Positions 41,683 to 51,385 of a DNA stretch of 64,000 nucleotides are shown in pieces. Each line of letters opens with the position of its first letter. Position 1 is the stretch's first letter. The translations under genes were made by a program, and so were the position numbers. The notes under the pieces were generated by a model. That model ran no database searches. It was given only the letters and a program-made list of their open reading frames with translations, and was not told where the DNA came from. This DNA is from SHAN690 sp038131955. GTDB lineage: Bacteria; Bacteroidota; Bacteroidia; Flavobacteriales_G; Salibacteraceae. The stretch is from the NCBI GenBank assembly GCA_038131955.1, contig JAYPQK010000010.1:175495-239494 (forward strand), given 5' to 3'.

Positions 41683-42671
41683 GTGCTATGAAAAGTGTTC
41701 TGATCACCGGAGCTGCCGGATTCCTTGGATCACATCTTTGTGATCGATTCATTTCAGAAGGGTACCGTGTCATTGGCATGGACAACCTGATCACGGGTGA
41801 TCTTAAGAACATTGAGCATCTCTTTGAAAAAGAACAATTCAGCTTCTATCACCACGATGTGAGCTCCTTCGTTCACGTCCCCGGCAAGTTGGACTATATC
41901 CTTCACTTTGCCTCTCCAGCGAGTCCGATCGATTATTTGAAGATCCCGATCCAGACCTTGAAGGTAGGTTCGCTCGGAACGCACAACTTGCTTGGGTTGG
42001 CGCGCGCTAAAAAGGCCCGCATTCTGGTCGCTTCAACTTCCGAGGTCTATGGAAACCCACAAGTACACCCTCAGAACGAAGAGTACTGGGGGAATGTGAA
42101 TCCTGTAGGTCCACGCGGCGTTTACGACGAAGCAAAGCGTTTTCAAGAGGCTATGGTAATGGCCTACCACCGAATCCACGGACTTGAGACACGCATTGTT
42201 CGAATCTTCAACACCTACGGTCCTCGAATGCGACTGAACGACGGTCGCGTCCTGCCCGCTTTCATTGGACAGGCGTTGCGCGGAGAAGATCTCACAGTTT
42301 TTGGAACCGGAAGTCAAACACGGAGCTTCTGTTTTGTGGATGACCTTATCGAAGGGATCTATCGTCTGCTTTTGAGTGACTACACCATGCCGATGAACAT
42401 TGGTAATCCAGACGAGATAACCATCAAGGACTTCGCTGAGGAGATCATCAAATTGACGGGCACAGAGCAAAAGATCATTTACAAGGATCTTCCTGAGGGA
42501 GATCCAGAACAGCGTCAACCAGACATCACCAAAGCTCGCGACATCTTAGGCTGGGAGCCAAAGGTGAGTCGTGCTGAAGGATTGAAGATCACCTACGATT
42601 ACTTTAAAGGCTTGTCAAAGGATGAGCTGTATAAGAACGAGCATAAGAACTTTGAAGCCTACTTCAGATAA
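41679..42671 (+). CDS. UDP-glucuronate decarboxylase (UDP-xylose synthase)
   Basis: Converts UDP-glucuronate to UDP-xylose through a 4-keto intermediate. It has 330 residues. It is an extended short-chain dehydrogenase with GAAGFLGSHLCDRF (about 10-23), the family motif FASPASPIDYLK, the T-S-E triad element ASTSEVYGNPQ, and the catalytic Y-x-x-x-K in VYDEAKRFQE. RIFNTYGPRM and RSFCFVDDLIEG are typical. It overlaps the dehydrogenase by four bases, so the two form a UDP-GlcA to UDP-xylose pair. Confidence 0.94.
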   Translation: MSAMKSVLITGAAGFLGSHLCDRFISEGYRVIGMDNLITGDLKNIEHLFEKEQFSFYHHDVSSFVHVPGKLDYILHFASPASPIDYLKIPIQTLKVGSLGTHNLLGLARAKKARILVASTSEVYGNPQVHPQNEEYWGNVNPVGPRGVYDEAKRFQEAMVMAYHRIHGLETRIVRIFNTYGPRMRLNDGRVLPAFIGQALRGEDLTVFGTGSQTRSFCFVDDLIEGIYRLLLSDYTMPMNIGNPDEITIKDFAEEIIKLTGTEQKIIYKDLPEGDPEQRQPDITKARDILGWEPKVSRAEGLKITYDYFKGLSKDELYKNEHKNFEAYFR

Positions 42672-42677
42672 TTGAAC

Positions 42678-43253
42678 ATGTCGTATTTTGCACACGATAC
42701 CGCCATTATAGACGAAGGATGCACGATCGGTGAAGGCACCAAGATCTGGCACTTCAGTCACATCATGCCCGACTGTGTGATCGGTGAAGGCTGCAACATC
42801 GGTCAGAATTGCATGATCTCACCAAATGTGGTCTTAGGCAAGAACGTGAAGATCCAAAACAATGTCTCCGTCTATACGGGTGTCATTTGCGAGGACGATG
42901 TATTCCTTGGACCTAGCATGGTCTTCACTAATGTGGTGAACCCTCGAAGTGGAGTAAACCGCAGAGGGCAGTATACCGAAACCGTGGTGCGAAAAGGAGC
43001 TTCCATTGGTGCCAATGCAACCATCGTTTGTGGTCACGATATCGGTGAGTTCGCCTTTATCGGTGCTGGTGCAGTGGTTACGAAAGAGGTACCTGCGTAC
43101 GCCTTGGTGGTAGGAAACCCCGCCAAGCAGATCGGATGGATGAGCGAATTCGGTCATCGACTTCAATTCGATGATAAAGGCATCGCTGTTTGTCCGGAAT
43201 CAAAAGAATCATACAAACTCGAGAATAACCGAGTACACAAAATAGAAACGTAA
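42678..43253 (+). CDS. Left-handed beta-helix N-acetyltransferase (WbpD-like)
   Basis: An acyltransferase that probably acetylates the 3-amino group of UDP-2-acetamido-3-amino-2,3-dideoxyglucuronate. It has 191 residues and is built of hexapeptide repeats (IGEGTKIWHFSHI, IGEGCNIGQNCMI, VKIQNNVSVY, IGANATIVCGHDIGEFAFIGAGAVV), which form a trimeric left-handed helix. YALVVGNPAKQIGW is the usual end. An alternative TTG start lies six bases upstream. Its partner enzymes WbpA-like and WbpE-like are in this operon. Confidence 0.92.
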   Translation: MSYFAHDTAIIDEGCTIGEGTKIWHFSHIMPDCVIGEGCNIGQNCMISPNVVLGKNVKIQNNVSVYTGVICEDDVFLGPSMVFTNVVNPRSGVNRRGQYTETVVRKGASIGANATIVCGHDIGEFAFIGAGAVVTKEVPAYALVVGNPAKQIGWMSEFGHRLQFDDKGIAVCPESKESYKLENNRVHKIET

Positions 43254-43263
43254 GTTCTTCAAG

Positions 43264-44565
43264 ATGAGTAATCTATTCGACAAGATCGTCAACAAAGAAG
43301 CCAAGATCGGCGTAATTGGATTGGGATACGTTGGGCTTCCTATTGCCCTTGCCTTTGCTAAGAAAGTCCCAGTAGTAGGATTCGATATCAACCAAGAAAG
43401 GGTGGATATGATGAATCGGGGTGTCGACCCGAGTGATGAACTCGAGGCATCCGACTTTGAGAACAGCGACATCGTGTTCACTGCAAAGACCGAGGACCTG
43501 AGTGACGTGAATTTCTTCATCGTAGCGGTTCCTACACCGATCGACGAATACAATAAGCCTGACCTTCGCCCTTTGATCGGAGCATCAAAGACCGTCGGTA
43601 GCGTCTTGAAGAAAGGCGACTATGTAGTATTTGAATCTACGGTATATCCAGGTTGTACGGAAGACGATTGCGTTCCGATCCTCGAAGAGGTATCCGGACT
43701 GAAGTACGTAGATGATTTCAAAGTAGGTTACTCACCGGAGCGTATCAACCCCGGAGATAAAGAGCACACGATCACCAAGATCCTTAAGGTAGTATCAGGA
43801 TGTGATGACGAATCCCTTGAGATCATTGCAGACGTTTACAAGATCATCGTAGAGCCAGGTGTGCACAAGGCGTCAAACATCAAGGTAGCTGAGGCAGCGA
43901 AGATCATTGAGAACACCCAGCGTGACGTGAACATTGCGTTGATGAACGAATTGTCGATCATCTTCAACCGGATCGGGATCAACACCTTTGATGTGTTAGA
44001 GGCGGCCGGAACCAAGTGGAACTTCCTGAAGTTTTTCCCAGGTCTTGTAGGAGGACACTGCATCGGTGTGGATCCTTATTACTTGACCTACAAAGCTGAG
44101 AAGCTCGGATATCACGCTCGCATCATCAACTCCGGTCGTTATGTGAACGACAGCATGGGTAATTACGTGGCCAAGACCACTGTGAAGAAGATCCTTGCCC
44201 AAGGCAAGAACGTAGCAGGCGCCAAGGTGTTGGTAATGGGAGCGACGTTCAAAGAGAACGTAAGCGACATCCGAAATTCGAAGGTCGCAGACGTGGTCAA
44301 AGAATTGCGTTCATTCATGGTTGACGTTGAAGTAGCGGATCCGTATGCAGACAGCGCAGAACTCGAAGAAGAGTATGGTTTCGGACTTTCGGAGATCAAG
44401 GATGGCGCGTACGACGCGATTATCGTAGCGGTCAATCACGACGAGTACGTAAACATGCCTGAGGCCACGTTTAGGAAGATGATGACTGACAGCAAGGGGA
44501 TCTTTGTTGATGTGAAAGGCACCTTCCGTGGAAAGATCAACGAACTGACCTACTGGAGTTTGTAA
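43264..44565 (+). CDS. UDP-N-acetylhexosamine 6-dehydrogenase (WbpA/TviB type)
   Basis: An NAD-dependent dehydrogenase that oxidises the C6 hydroxyl of a UDP-N-acetylhexosamine to a uronate. It has 433 residues. The Rossmann motif is GLGYVGLPIALAFAKK (about 20-35); YSPERINPGD, ENTQRDVNIALMNEL and the catalytic Cys in GLVGGHCIGVDPYYL identify the WbpA/TviB/WbpO group and set it apart from the UDP-glucose enzyme at 40366. Whether UDP-GlcNAc or UDP-GalNAc is used is not clear. rmlB follows after one base. Confidence 0.92.
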   Translation: MSNLFDKIVNKEAKIGVIGLGYVGLPIALAFAKKVPVVGFDINQERVDMMNRGVDPSDELEASDFENSDIVFTAKTEDLSDVNFFIVAVPTPIDEYNKPDLRPLIGASKTVGSVLKKGDYVVFESTVYPGCTEDDCVPILEEVSGLKYVDDFKVGYSPERINPGDKEHTITKILKVVSGCDDESLEIIADVYKIIVEPGVHKASNIKVAEAAKIIENTQRDVNIALMNELSIIFNRIGINTFDVLEAAGTKWNFLKFFPGLVGGHCIGVDPYYLTYKAEKLGYHARIINSGRYVNDSMGNYVAKTTVKKILAQGKNVAGAKVLVMGATFKENVSDIRNSKVADVVKELRSFMVDVEVADPYADSAELEEEYGFGLSEIKDGAYDAIIVAVNHDEYVNMPEATFRKMMTDSKGIFVDVKGTFRGKINELTYWSL

Positions 44566-44566
44566 T

Positions 44567-45628
44567 ATGGGATTCGATCGCAATATCATCATCACAGGAG
44601 GAGCAGGTTTTATCGGTTCGCATGTAGTTCGTCGGATGGTCAATAACTATCCGAATTACAGAATCGTAAACGTGGACGTATTGACCTACGCAGGCAATCT
44701 CGAAAACCTGTCCGATATTGAATCCAAGGACAATTATGTCTTCAAGCGAGCAGATATCTGTGATGCTGAATCGATCTCTCAGATCTTTGAAAAGTACTCG
44801 ATCGACGGCGTGATCCACCTCGCCGCCGAGAGTCACGTGGATCGCTCTATTATGGATCCCTTGGCATTCATCAACACAAACGTTGTAGGTACAGCCAACC
44901 TACTTCAATGCGCTCGAACGTATTGGAATGGCGACTGGACCGGTAAGCTGTTTTACCATGTATCCACAGATGAAGTTTATGGTTCTTTAGGGGATGAAGG
45001 TTTCTTCGTAGAAGACACTCCGTATGATCCAAAGAGTCCTTACTCGGCTTCAAAAGCTAGCTCCGACCACATGGTTCGGGCCTTTGGTCACACCTATGGG
45101 ATTCCGGTAGTTTTATCGAACTGCAGCAACAATTACGGGCCGCATCAATTCCCTGAAAAACTCATTCCTCTTTTCATCAGCAACATCGTAGACGAAAAGC
45201 CTCTCCCGGTTTACGGAAAGGGCGAAAACGTTAGAGATTGGTTGTACGTAGAGGATCATGCCGAGGCGATCGACCTCATCTTCCACAAAGGTGTACATGG
45301 TGAAACCTACAACATTGGCGGAGAGAACGAATGGAGTAACATCGCCCTGATCAAGGTGCTATGTGAACAGATGGATGAGAAGCTCGGCCGACCTGAAGGC
45401 AAAAGTGCTGAACTGATCACCTACGTAAAGGACCGTGCAGGGCATGATTTCCGATACGCCATCGACTGCACCAAGATCAAGAATGAACTAGGATGGAAAC
45501 CAAGTATGACCTTTGAACAGGGCTTGGCTAAGACCATTGACTGGTACCTAGACAATCCTGATTGGATCCAACGGGTTAAAAGTGGCGCATACCAGGATTA
45601 CTATACAGAGCAGTACGGAGACCGATAG
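44567..45628 (+). CDS. rmlB: dTDP-glucose 4,6-dehydratase
   Basis: Makes dTDP-4-keto-6-deoxyglucose, the branch point to rhamnose and other deoxysugars. The 353-residue protein has TGGAGFIGSHVVRR (about 9-22), HLAAESHVDRS, STDEVYGSLG with the Asp-Glu pair, the catalytic YSASKASSDH, and NCSNNYGPHQFPEK. Length and motifs are normal. No rmlA, C or D is in the window, so the final sugar is not known. It starts one base after the previous stop and ends four bases before the convergent gldN paralogue. Confidence 0.95.
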   Translation: MGFDRNIIITGGAGFIGSHVVRRMVNNYPNYRIVNVDVLTYAGNLENLSDIESKDNYVFKRADICDAESISQIFEKYSIDGVIHLAAESHVDRSIMDPLAFINTNVVGTANLLQCARTYWNGDWTGKLFYHVSTDEVYGSLGDEGFFVEDTPYDPKSPYSASKASSDHMVRAFGHTYGIPVVLSNCSNNYGPHQFPEKLIPLFISNIVDEKPLPVYGKGENVRDWLYVEDHAEAIDLIFHKGVHGETYNIGGENEWSNIALIKVLCEQMDEKLGRPEGKSAELITYVKDRAGHDFRYAIDCTKIKNELGWKPSMTFEQGLAKTIDWYLDNPDWIQRVKSGAYQDYYTEQYGDR

Positions 45629-45632
45629 GTTT

Positions 45633-46493
45633 CTAGTAGGCCCACATATCCAATTCTCTTTCCCGTAGCTTCTCGTGCTCTAATAGAGCCTGATATAGCG
45701 CATCTTTTGGGTCGAGGTACTCGATCAAAGAACGATCGTACACATTGGACACCTTCGTAATTCCAGCATCGAACTTTCGTTGTGCGAAGAGATCATCGTA
45801 GGAGATATACTGCAGATCATTGTGTCGATCATAGATAGGCCACTTGGCCATGGCATAGCGCGCTTCATTATAGTTGAGCCAGAAAAGAGTCTTCGTTCCT
45901 CTGAACTCCCCCGTTTCACCATCATAAATGGCTTGAACAGGCGCAATACTTATGATACCCACTCGAAGAACAGACTTCTCAGCATCGATGAACCAGCGTT
46001 CCTTGATATCAAAACCGATGATGTCTTCCGTCGCGATCCACTCCTCTACTCGGACCGTATCGATACTTCCATCCTCAAGAGATGGAGTCAATACGATCTT
46101 CTCCTCACGTAAAATGTTGAGTAACTCATCACGGTTTAGAGAGTCCGTAAACATGTCATTATCCCCTAAAGAGCCAGGACTATAGGCAGTGAGTACTCTC
46201 TCCTCGAGCAATCCCCTTTTGATGAACTCAAACAGGGACATCCTGCCTTGCGTTGGGCTTTGTGGAAAGCAGAAGTGTTGATTCATCTTCTGTCGCACAT
46301 CGATTCGGCGCCAAACGGTCGTCAACCACAAAAGGTCATTGTCCCGCACAGCGGGTCTCGGAACTGGGGTTCCATCCAGGATCTGATCAGGGCCAGGGCC
46401 GTACTGACCATAGGACGGTACGGTCAGGATGAATGCAGAGAACAAGAAGAATATAACGCGGGGTGCTTGCTTTACTCGACTTCGGTATAGCAT
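45633..46493 (-). CDS. GldN/GldO-like gliding and T9SS protein, second copy
   Basis: A 286-residue paralogue of the neighbouring GldN, the protein that forms a periplasmic ring with GldK below the outer membrane. Start at the ATG at 46493 gives a signal peptide ending VPSYG before Gln. It shares with GldN the patterns LxTVWRRIDVRQKMNQ, AYSPGSLGDNDMFT, KERWFID, GEFRGTKTLFWLNYNEAR and ITKVSNVYDRSLIEY. Duplicated gldN genes (gldN, gldO) are known in Flavobacterium, where they are partly redundant. A terminator separates it from gldN, so it may be expressed separately. Confidence 0.9.
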   Translation of the reverse strand: MLYRSRVKQAPRVIFFLFSAFILTVPSYGQYGPGPDQILDGTPVPRPAVRDNDLLWLTTVWRRIDVRQKMNQHFCFPQSPTQGRMSLFEFIKRGLLEERVLTAYSPGSLGDNDMFTDSLNRDELLNILREEKIVLTPSLEDGSIDTVRVEEWIATEDIIGFDIKERWFIDAEKSVLRVGIISIAPVQAIYDGETGEFRGTKTLFWLNYNEARYAMAKWPIYDRHNDLQYISYDDLFAQRKFDAGITKVSNVYDRSLIEYLDPKDALYQALLEHEKLRERELDMWAY

Positions 46494-46531
46494 AATGCAA
46501 CAACGCATATCCAACCCGCCTAGTATGAAGC

Positions 46532-46560
46532 AAAAAAAAGGAGGGCGAATCGCACTCCTT
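46532..46560 (-). terminator. Rho-independent terminator after gldN
   Basis: On the minus strand AAGGAG pairs with CTCCTT around an inner GCGATTCGC hairpin and is followed by eight T. It ends the gldKLMN transcript ahead of the second gldN. Confidence 0.8.
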
Positions 46561-46586
46561 CTACTTCTTAACTCATGATAGAACAA

Positions 46587-47441
46587 TCAATAACTCCACA
46601 AGTCATGCTCCATGTTCATAATCTTCGCCTTGATCTTTTCGGCTTCAAGGAGCGCATCTAGACCTGTCTCGTATTCAACGATACCACGATCATACACGTT
46701 GCTCACCTTGATGATATAACTTCCGAATTGACGCTTCCAGAACACGTCCTCATAGGTACGTCGTTCCACGTCATTGCCTCGGTTATATACTTCGCTCTTC
46801 ACGAAGACGAAACGCGCTTCAGGGTAATATATCCAAAAGAGCGGCATCAAACCACGGAATTCACCGGTTAGATTGTCAATGTTCTCCTTCATAGGACAGA
46901 TTCCAATGATACGCACGTCCATCACAGAACGCTGACGATCGAAGAACCATTCTTCCTTGATCTCATACCACTTGATTGCCTCAGACTTGGTCTCATTAGC
47001 GACGACTTTCATCTCCATTTCACCTGTCTCCAAGTTAGGAGAATATACCGTGTCCTTAGAGAACAACTTGTCGCGCACCTCATCTGTGGTCATTCTCTCG
47101 GTGAACATATCATTATCACCAAGCGCACCTGGACTATAAGCGGTGAGCGTACCATCATTGATAATCGCATCTTTGATCACGTCAAAGAGAGAGCGACGAC
47201 CCTGAGCTGGTTCTACCGGATAGAACATAGGTTGATTGATCTTCTCACGCAGGTCAATTCGACGCCATACACGTTGAAGCCACATTACATCAGCTTCACG
47301 CAATGGAGCGTAAGGAATCACTCGGCGCTCAAGTGTGTGCTCCGGACGGTAAATTCCATCCAGTACATCCTGAGCGGATGCTTCATGTGACACCCCCATT
47401 AGAGTGGTCACCGCTATTAGAGAAAGAATCAATCGTTTCAT
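46587..47441 (-). CDS. gldN: Gliding motility / T9SS protein GldN
   Basis: A 284-residue exported protein with a signal peptide ending EASA before Gln. GldN (PorN) forms a ring with the lipoprotein GldK in the periplasm and links the GldLM motor to the outer-membrane translocon. Family features include LQRVWRRIDLREKINQPM, AYSPGALGDNDMFTE, EEWFFDRQRSVMDVRIIGI and GEFRGLMPLFWIYYPEARF. It is the last gene of gldKLMN, in the usual order. Confidence 0.95.
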   Translation of the reverse strand: MKRLILSLIAVTTLMGVSHEASAQDVLDGIYRPEHTLERRVIPYAPLREADVMWLQRVWRRIDLREKINQPMFYPVEPAQGRRSLFDVIKDAIINDGTLTAYSPGALGDNDMFTERMTTDEVRDKLFSKDTVYSPNLETGEMEMKVVANETKSEAIKWYEIKEEWFFDRQRSVMDVRIIGICPMKENIDNLTGEFRGLMPLFWIYYPEARFVFVKSEVYNRGNDVERRTYEDVFWKRQFGSYIIKVSNVYDRGIVEYETGLDALLEAEKIKAKIMNMEHDLWSY

Positions 47442-47463
47442 GACTTCTCGATTTTGTCAGTTC

Positions 47464-49107
47464 TTAAATGACTGTCAGAGAGACCGTACCAAGATCACGA
47501 ATGGTACCATCCGGTCCTTTCGCCTTGATCTTTTCAAAATAGATCTTCTGTCCTGACTTCATTGCTTGCTTGATCTCCTTGGCATCGCCCGATAGATAAG
47601 GACCATTACAAGGAGCTTCAACTACTTTACCACGGATCGTAGCAGACACAACGTAGCTTACGATATCAAACTTCAGGTCGAACTCGAAGTTCTCCATCTT
47701 CGCAAGGATACCTTGTGCGGCCAAGAGTTCAGTTCTAGGAATCGTACTTGATCCGGTCTTACTTCCTACGTAAGGCTTAGGATCCGGAACATTCTTCACA
47801 CGGAATTCCTTCTTACCAAAATTCTGTTTCTTACCGTTGAGATCAGCACTTACCGTAATGACACACTCTGCACCATTACCTGGTCGAACCTCGAGGATAC
47901 CACCGCTACCAGACTTGCTAGCATTGGTTATCGAGATCTGCAACTTCTCGGTTGGCACACCAGGAACGGAAACCTCAACTGGGTTCGCGAGTCCTCGGTA
48001 GAATACGTTCATTTTGGTAGGAGAGACAACCAACGCTGGCTTAGCAACTGTGTAGGTTTGCTTTGGAATCTCGTATGATTTCCAAGACCCATCGGGAGCC
48101 TTGATCTGGATCACACCACCCCACTCCTGAACACCTGTGGTATTCGCTTGAAGGGCATAGCGAGCAGCTCCTCCAACGATGGAGATATTAGAGCTATCCA
48201 GCTTGTCAAAATCATCCCATACCGGTGCATCGTTCGTATCGCTGAACTCAGTAGCTAAGCGCATGCGTGGAGGCTGAGTGGTACTGAAAGCGGCAACAAT
48301 TACGTCAGCGATGAAGCTATCACCCTGGATCACGTAAGTAGATCGAGGAATAACCTTAGCTGCAAGCGTATCGAACTTGAAGTCGTCCGCGCTAATGTTT
48401 CGATAAAGCGCCTTAATGATGTCCGCCTCTGCGTTGCGGATATCCGCCTGCACCTTAGAAAGGTTAGTAATTACCGCTGCGAGAGGAATGTGATAGAAGT
48501 TCGCCGTGATCCACGTCTCAGGTGTACCGCTTGCATTCTTGAATTTCAGATCGGTATTCAACCCAAGTGAAAGTGCGTCTCTTTCCGCAGGATCATCGAA
48601 CAAGTACAACATCTCTTGCTTGAAGTTGTCGATCTTGCCTTTCAACTCCACTGCAGACCACTGACCATCTCGTGGTGTTCCAGGGTCCCCACCAATCAAG
48701 TGAAGGGTTGGGATGTCATAGTTATCCTTCGAGTCGACATTCTTAAGATCGAAGAGCGAGTCTGCTTCCACCTCCTCAATTGAATTCTTACCACTGGTGG
48801 TCGCAATCAAGTATTTCTTCAGCTCTTCGATGTGAGTGTAAACTTCATCCGAAAGACCTTTTGCTCGCATTGCCTTGTTATAGAACTCGGCAACTTTCGC
48901 TGGGTCATTCGCTTTAGCTTTCTCAAACTGAGCATAGGTGAATTCATTCTTTGACATGAAGTTATGGTTCGTAGTTTCCAAACCTTCATTAATGATCACG
49001 AATGCATCAAGGATATCTTTAGATACGTTCATGGCCAGAAGTGCGGTGAGTACCAAGTACATCATACCGATCATCTTCTGCCGCGGGGTTTCTTTACCTC
49101 CTGCCAT
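47464..49107 (-). CDS. gldM: Gliding motility / T9SS motor protein GldM
   Basis: A 547-residue inner-membrane protein with a single N-terminal membrane helix (about 12-30, MIGMMYLVLTALLAMNVSKD) and a large periplasmic part. The helix joins the GldL helices to form the proton-driven motor; the periplasmic domains (D1-D4) reach the GldKN ring. The N-terminus MAGGKETPRQKMIGMMYLVLTALL, split here only for length, is nearly invariant in the family. Length is normal. It lies between gldL and gldN. Confidence 0.97.
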   Translation of the reverse strand: MAGGKETPRQKMIGMMYLVLTALLAMNVSKDILDAFVIINEGLETTNHNFMSKNEFTYAQFEKAKANDPAKVAEFYNKAMRAKGLSDEVYTHIEELKKYLIATTSGKNSIEEVEADSLFDLKNVDSKDNYDIPTLHLIGGDPGTPRDGQWSAVELKGKIDNFKQEMLYLFDDPAERDALSLGLNTDLKFKNASGTPETWITANFYHIPLAAVITNLSKVQADIRNAEADIIKALYRNISADDFKFDTLAAKVIPRSTYVIQGDSFIADVIVAAFSTTQPPRMRLATEFSDTNDAPVWDDFDKLDSSNISIVGGAARYALQANTTGVQEWGGVIQIKAPDGSWKSYEIPKQTYTVAKPALVVSPTKMNVFYRGLANPVEVSVPGVPTEKLQISITNASKSGSGGILEVRPGNGAECVITVSADLNGKKQNFGKKEFRVKNVPDPKPYVGSKTGSSTIPRTELLAAQGILAKMENFEFDLKFDIVSYVVSATIRGKVVEAPCNGPYLSGDAKEIKQAMKSGQKIYFEKIKAKGPDGTIRDLGTVSLTVI

Positions 49108-49148
49108 TTATTCTAATCTTTTCTTGTTGGAGTTAATGAAACGTTCAA

Positions 49149-50000
49149 TTAAGCGTTGTTACCGCCACCCATGTTCATAGCAGCAAGCATGTTACCGTAA
49201 ACGCGGTTCAATGCTGACAAGTTGCTAGAAAGCTCAGCGATGTTCTCCTTATACTGCTTAGTATCTTCCACTGAAGCTTGAAGGTTGCCCATCAATTCAG
49301 AAATACCAGCGTAGAACTGCTTTGTAGTTTCCATTTGCTCACGGCTTCCTTGAAGCTGCATATCGTAAACGCTATTCAACTCTTGAAGCTTAGCAGAAAT
49401 GCTACGAAGGCTGTCAGCGTAATTTGAACTATCCTCAGATGACATGCTGATGCTGGCAAGGCTCTCAGAAGCTTTCGCATAATTTCCAGAAAGTTCCTTC
49501 ACGTTGGTAGCCGCTCCGCGAACACTTTCAACATACTCGTTAGTAGCAACAGAAGCATCAGAAATGTTGCTCAGCTTGCTAGCGTTGTCAGAAAGTGAAC
49601 GCAAACCTGATCCAAGGCTCTCGATCAATTCCGGACCAATCTTCGCTTCTTCTAGCATATTATCAAGTTGCTCTGTGATTGGAAGCTCTTCTGCTCCGTC
49701 ATCAGAAGTGGATTCAGCAATTTCTTCGTGTGCCTCATCTGCTTCTTCCTCATGCTCCGCAAGCTCTGGGTAGACCAGTTCCCACTTTGGATCGTTGTGC
49801 AACGGCTCGAATGCCGAAAACGCGAAGATCACAGCCTCTGTAGATAGACCGATGATCAACATCGGACCTGCTCCAGGCCAGTGCTGAATCTTAAAGAGGG
49901 CACCAACAATTACAACAGATGCACCGAAACCGTACAGTTTCGCCATAAACTGCTTCCAACTCTTACTACCTGGTCTGAATCCTTTGACTTCCTTTGACAT
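49149..50000 (-). CDS. gldL: Gliding motility / T9SS motor protein GldL
   Basis: An inner-membrane motor subunit, 283 residues. It has two membrane helices near the N-terminus (about 22-38 and 47-64) around the family motif IQHWPGAGPMLIIGL; conserved Glu in STEAVIFAFSAFEP belongs to the proton path. The long cytoplasmic tail is acidic (about 80-120) and then helical with a coiled-coil pattern. It pairs with GldM at a 5:2 ratio in solved structures of the family. Confidence 0.96.
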   Translation of the reverse strand: MSKEVKGFRPGSKSWKQFMAKLYGFGASVVIVGALFKIQHWPGAGPMLIIGLSTEAVIFAFSAFEPLHNDPKWELVYPELAEHEEEADEAHEEIAESTSDDGAEELPITEQLDNMLEEAKIGPELIESLGSGLRSLSDNASKLSNISDASVATNEYVESVRGAATNVKELSGNYAKASESLASISMSSEDSSNYADSLRSISAKLQELNSVYDMQLQGSREQMETTKQFYAGISELMGNLQASVEDTKQYKENIAELSSNLSALNRVYGNMLAAMNMGGGNNA

Positions 50001-50059
50001 AATTGAAAATGATTAGGGTTGCTGTTTGTTTATTAAGTTATAAAGATCTTGTTCTGAAT

Positions 50060-51385
50060 TTAAATGTCATCACCCTTGGCACGACCCAAGAAAGACATGA
50101 CGTTACGGAATCCGATATAGCTCTTCGCTGTATCCTGATACTCATACGTGCGAGTTCCTGTTTGAAGGTAATATCCAATATCCTTCCAGCTTCCGCCTCG
50201 GATAACCTTACGCTTCAATACGGGAGGATCATCATCCTTTGCTTCGTACACATAATCCATATTCAGGTCATGTGCAAAGTCGTAAGATGACTCATCATAT
50301 GCGTTGCTAGTCCACTCAGCCACATTACCCGACATACAGTATAGACCATAGTCGTTTGGAGAGTATGAGTTCACTGGAACGGTATGGAATCCACCATCAT
50401 CTACGTAGTTACCACGCATTGGCTTAAAGTTCGCCAAGAAACATCCTCGTGTGTTTCGGATGTAAGGTCCGCCCCATGGGTATGGTGCAAGATCCAAACC
50501 GCCACGAGCCGCGTACTCCCATTCAGATTCCGTTGGAAGTCGGAAGTCCTGAACGCGTCCACCACCAATATTGCGGAGGTAGTTGTTCAACAATTCTGTT
50601 CTCCAGATACCGAAAGCACGAGCCTGCTTCCAAGTAACACCCACTACAGGATAATCATCATATGCCGGGTGGCTGAAGTACATCTTCGTCATTGGCTCGT
50701 TGAACGAGTAGGTAAAATCATGTACCCAGCACAAAGTATCCGGATAAACATTGATCACATCACGCTTGATGAAGATCGAACGGTCGGTCATACCACGCTG
50801 ACGAAGTGGAGCACCAGGACCGCCTTTACGAGCTGCATCGCGGTAATCGATCCAGAAGTACTCGTAATCGAGCTTTCGAGAGTCGATCTCACGACGACCA
50901 CGGAAACGTTCAAACTCAGGATAGTACATTACCTCAAGAGCTTCACGCTGATCGGGATCATCCCATTCGATACGCGAGTCCCAGTTGATGTGAGGAGGAT
51001 CGATGTCTTCATCATAGTAGTTCACTGTGATCAAGAATTCCTCTTCATCTACTTCTTCACCGAGAATTCGGCGAGCGATACTATCACGTACCCAGTAAAC
51101 AAACTGACGATATTCATTATTAGTGATCTCGGTCTCATCCATGTAGAATGCTTGAACCGAAACCGTTTTTGATTTTGCGGTGTGTGCATATGGCACGTCC
51201 TGATCGCTAGGTCCCATATTATAGGAACCCATTGGCAGGTATAGCATACCATAAGGATCGGGCTGATACCACGCAATGCGGTTTTGGACACCGATCAACT
51301 GACCATTTCCGGAGTTACCACAACTGCTCAGGATGAACGGCAACACTAAGGCCACCGCCGCTGAGTATTTGAGCAATCTATTCAT
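50060..51385 (-). CDS. gldK: Gliding motility / T9SS lipoprotein GldK
   Basis: A 441-residue outer-membrane lipoprotein with lipobox ILSSC (Cys near 22). The body is a formylglycine-generating-enzyme/sulfatase-modifying fold: LYLPMGSYNMG, FYMDETEITNNEYRQFVYW, FRLPTESEWEYAARGG, GNVAEWTSNAYDE and VIRGGSWKD. In this family the fold has no enzyme role and builds the ring with GldN. An AGGAG sequence lies six bases before the ATG, which is unusual for this phylum, and an exact -7 box lies upstream. Confidence 0.97.
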   Translation of the reverse strand: MNRLLKYSAAVALVLPFILSSCGNSGNGQLIGVQNRIAWYQPDPYGMLYLPMGSYNMGPSDQDVPYAHTAKSKTVSVQAFYMDETEITNNEYRQFVYWVRDSIARRILGEEVDEEEFLITVNYYDEDIDPPHINWDSRIEWDDPDQREALEVMYYPEFERFRGRREIDSRKLDYEYFWIDYRDAARKGGPGAPLRQRGMTDRSIFIKRDVINVYPDTLCWVHDFTYSFNEPMTKMYFSHPAYDDYPVVGVTWKQARAFGIWRTELLNNYLRNIGGGRVQDFRLPTESEWEYAARGGLDLAPYPWGGPYIRNTRGCFLANFKPMRGNYVDDGGFHTVPVNSYSPNDYGLYCMSGNVAEWTSNAYDESSYDFAHDLNMDYVYEAKDDDPPVLKRKVIRGGSWKDIGYYLQTGTRTYEYQDTAKSYIGFRNVMSFLGRAKGDDI

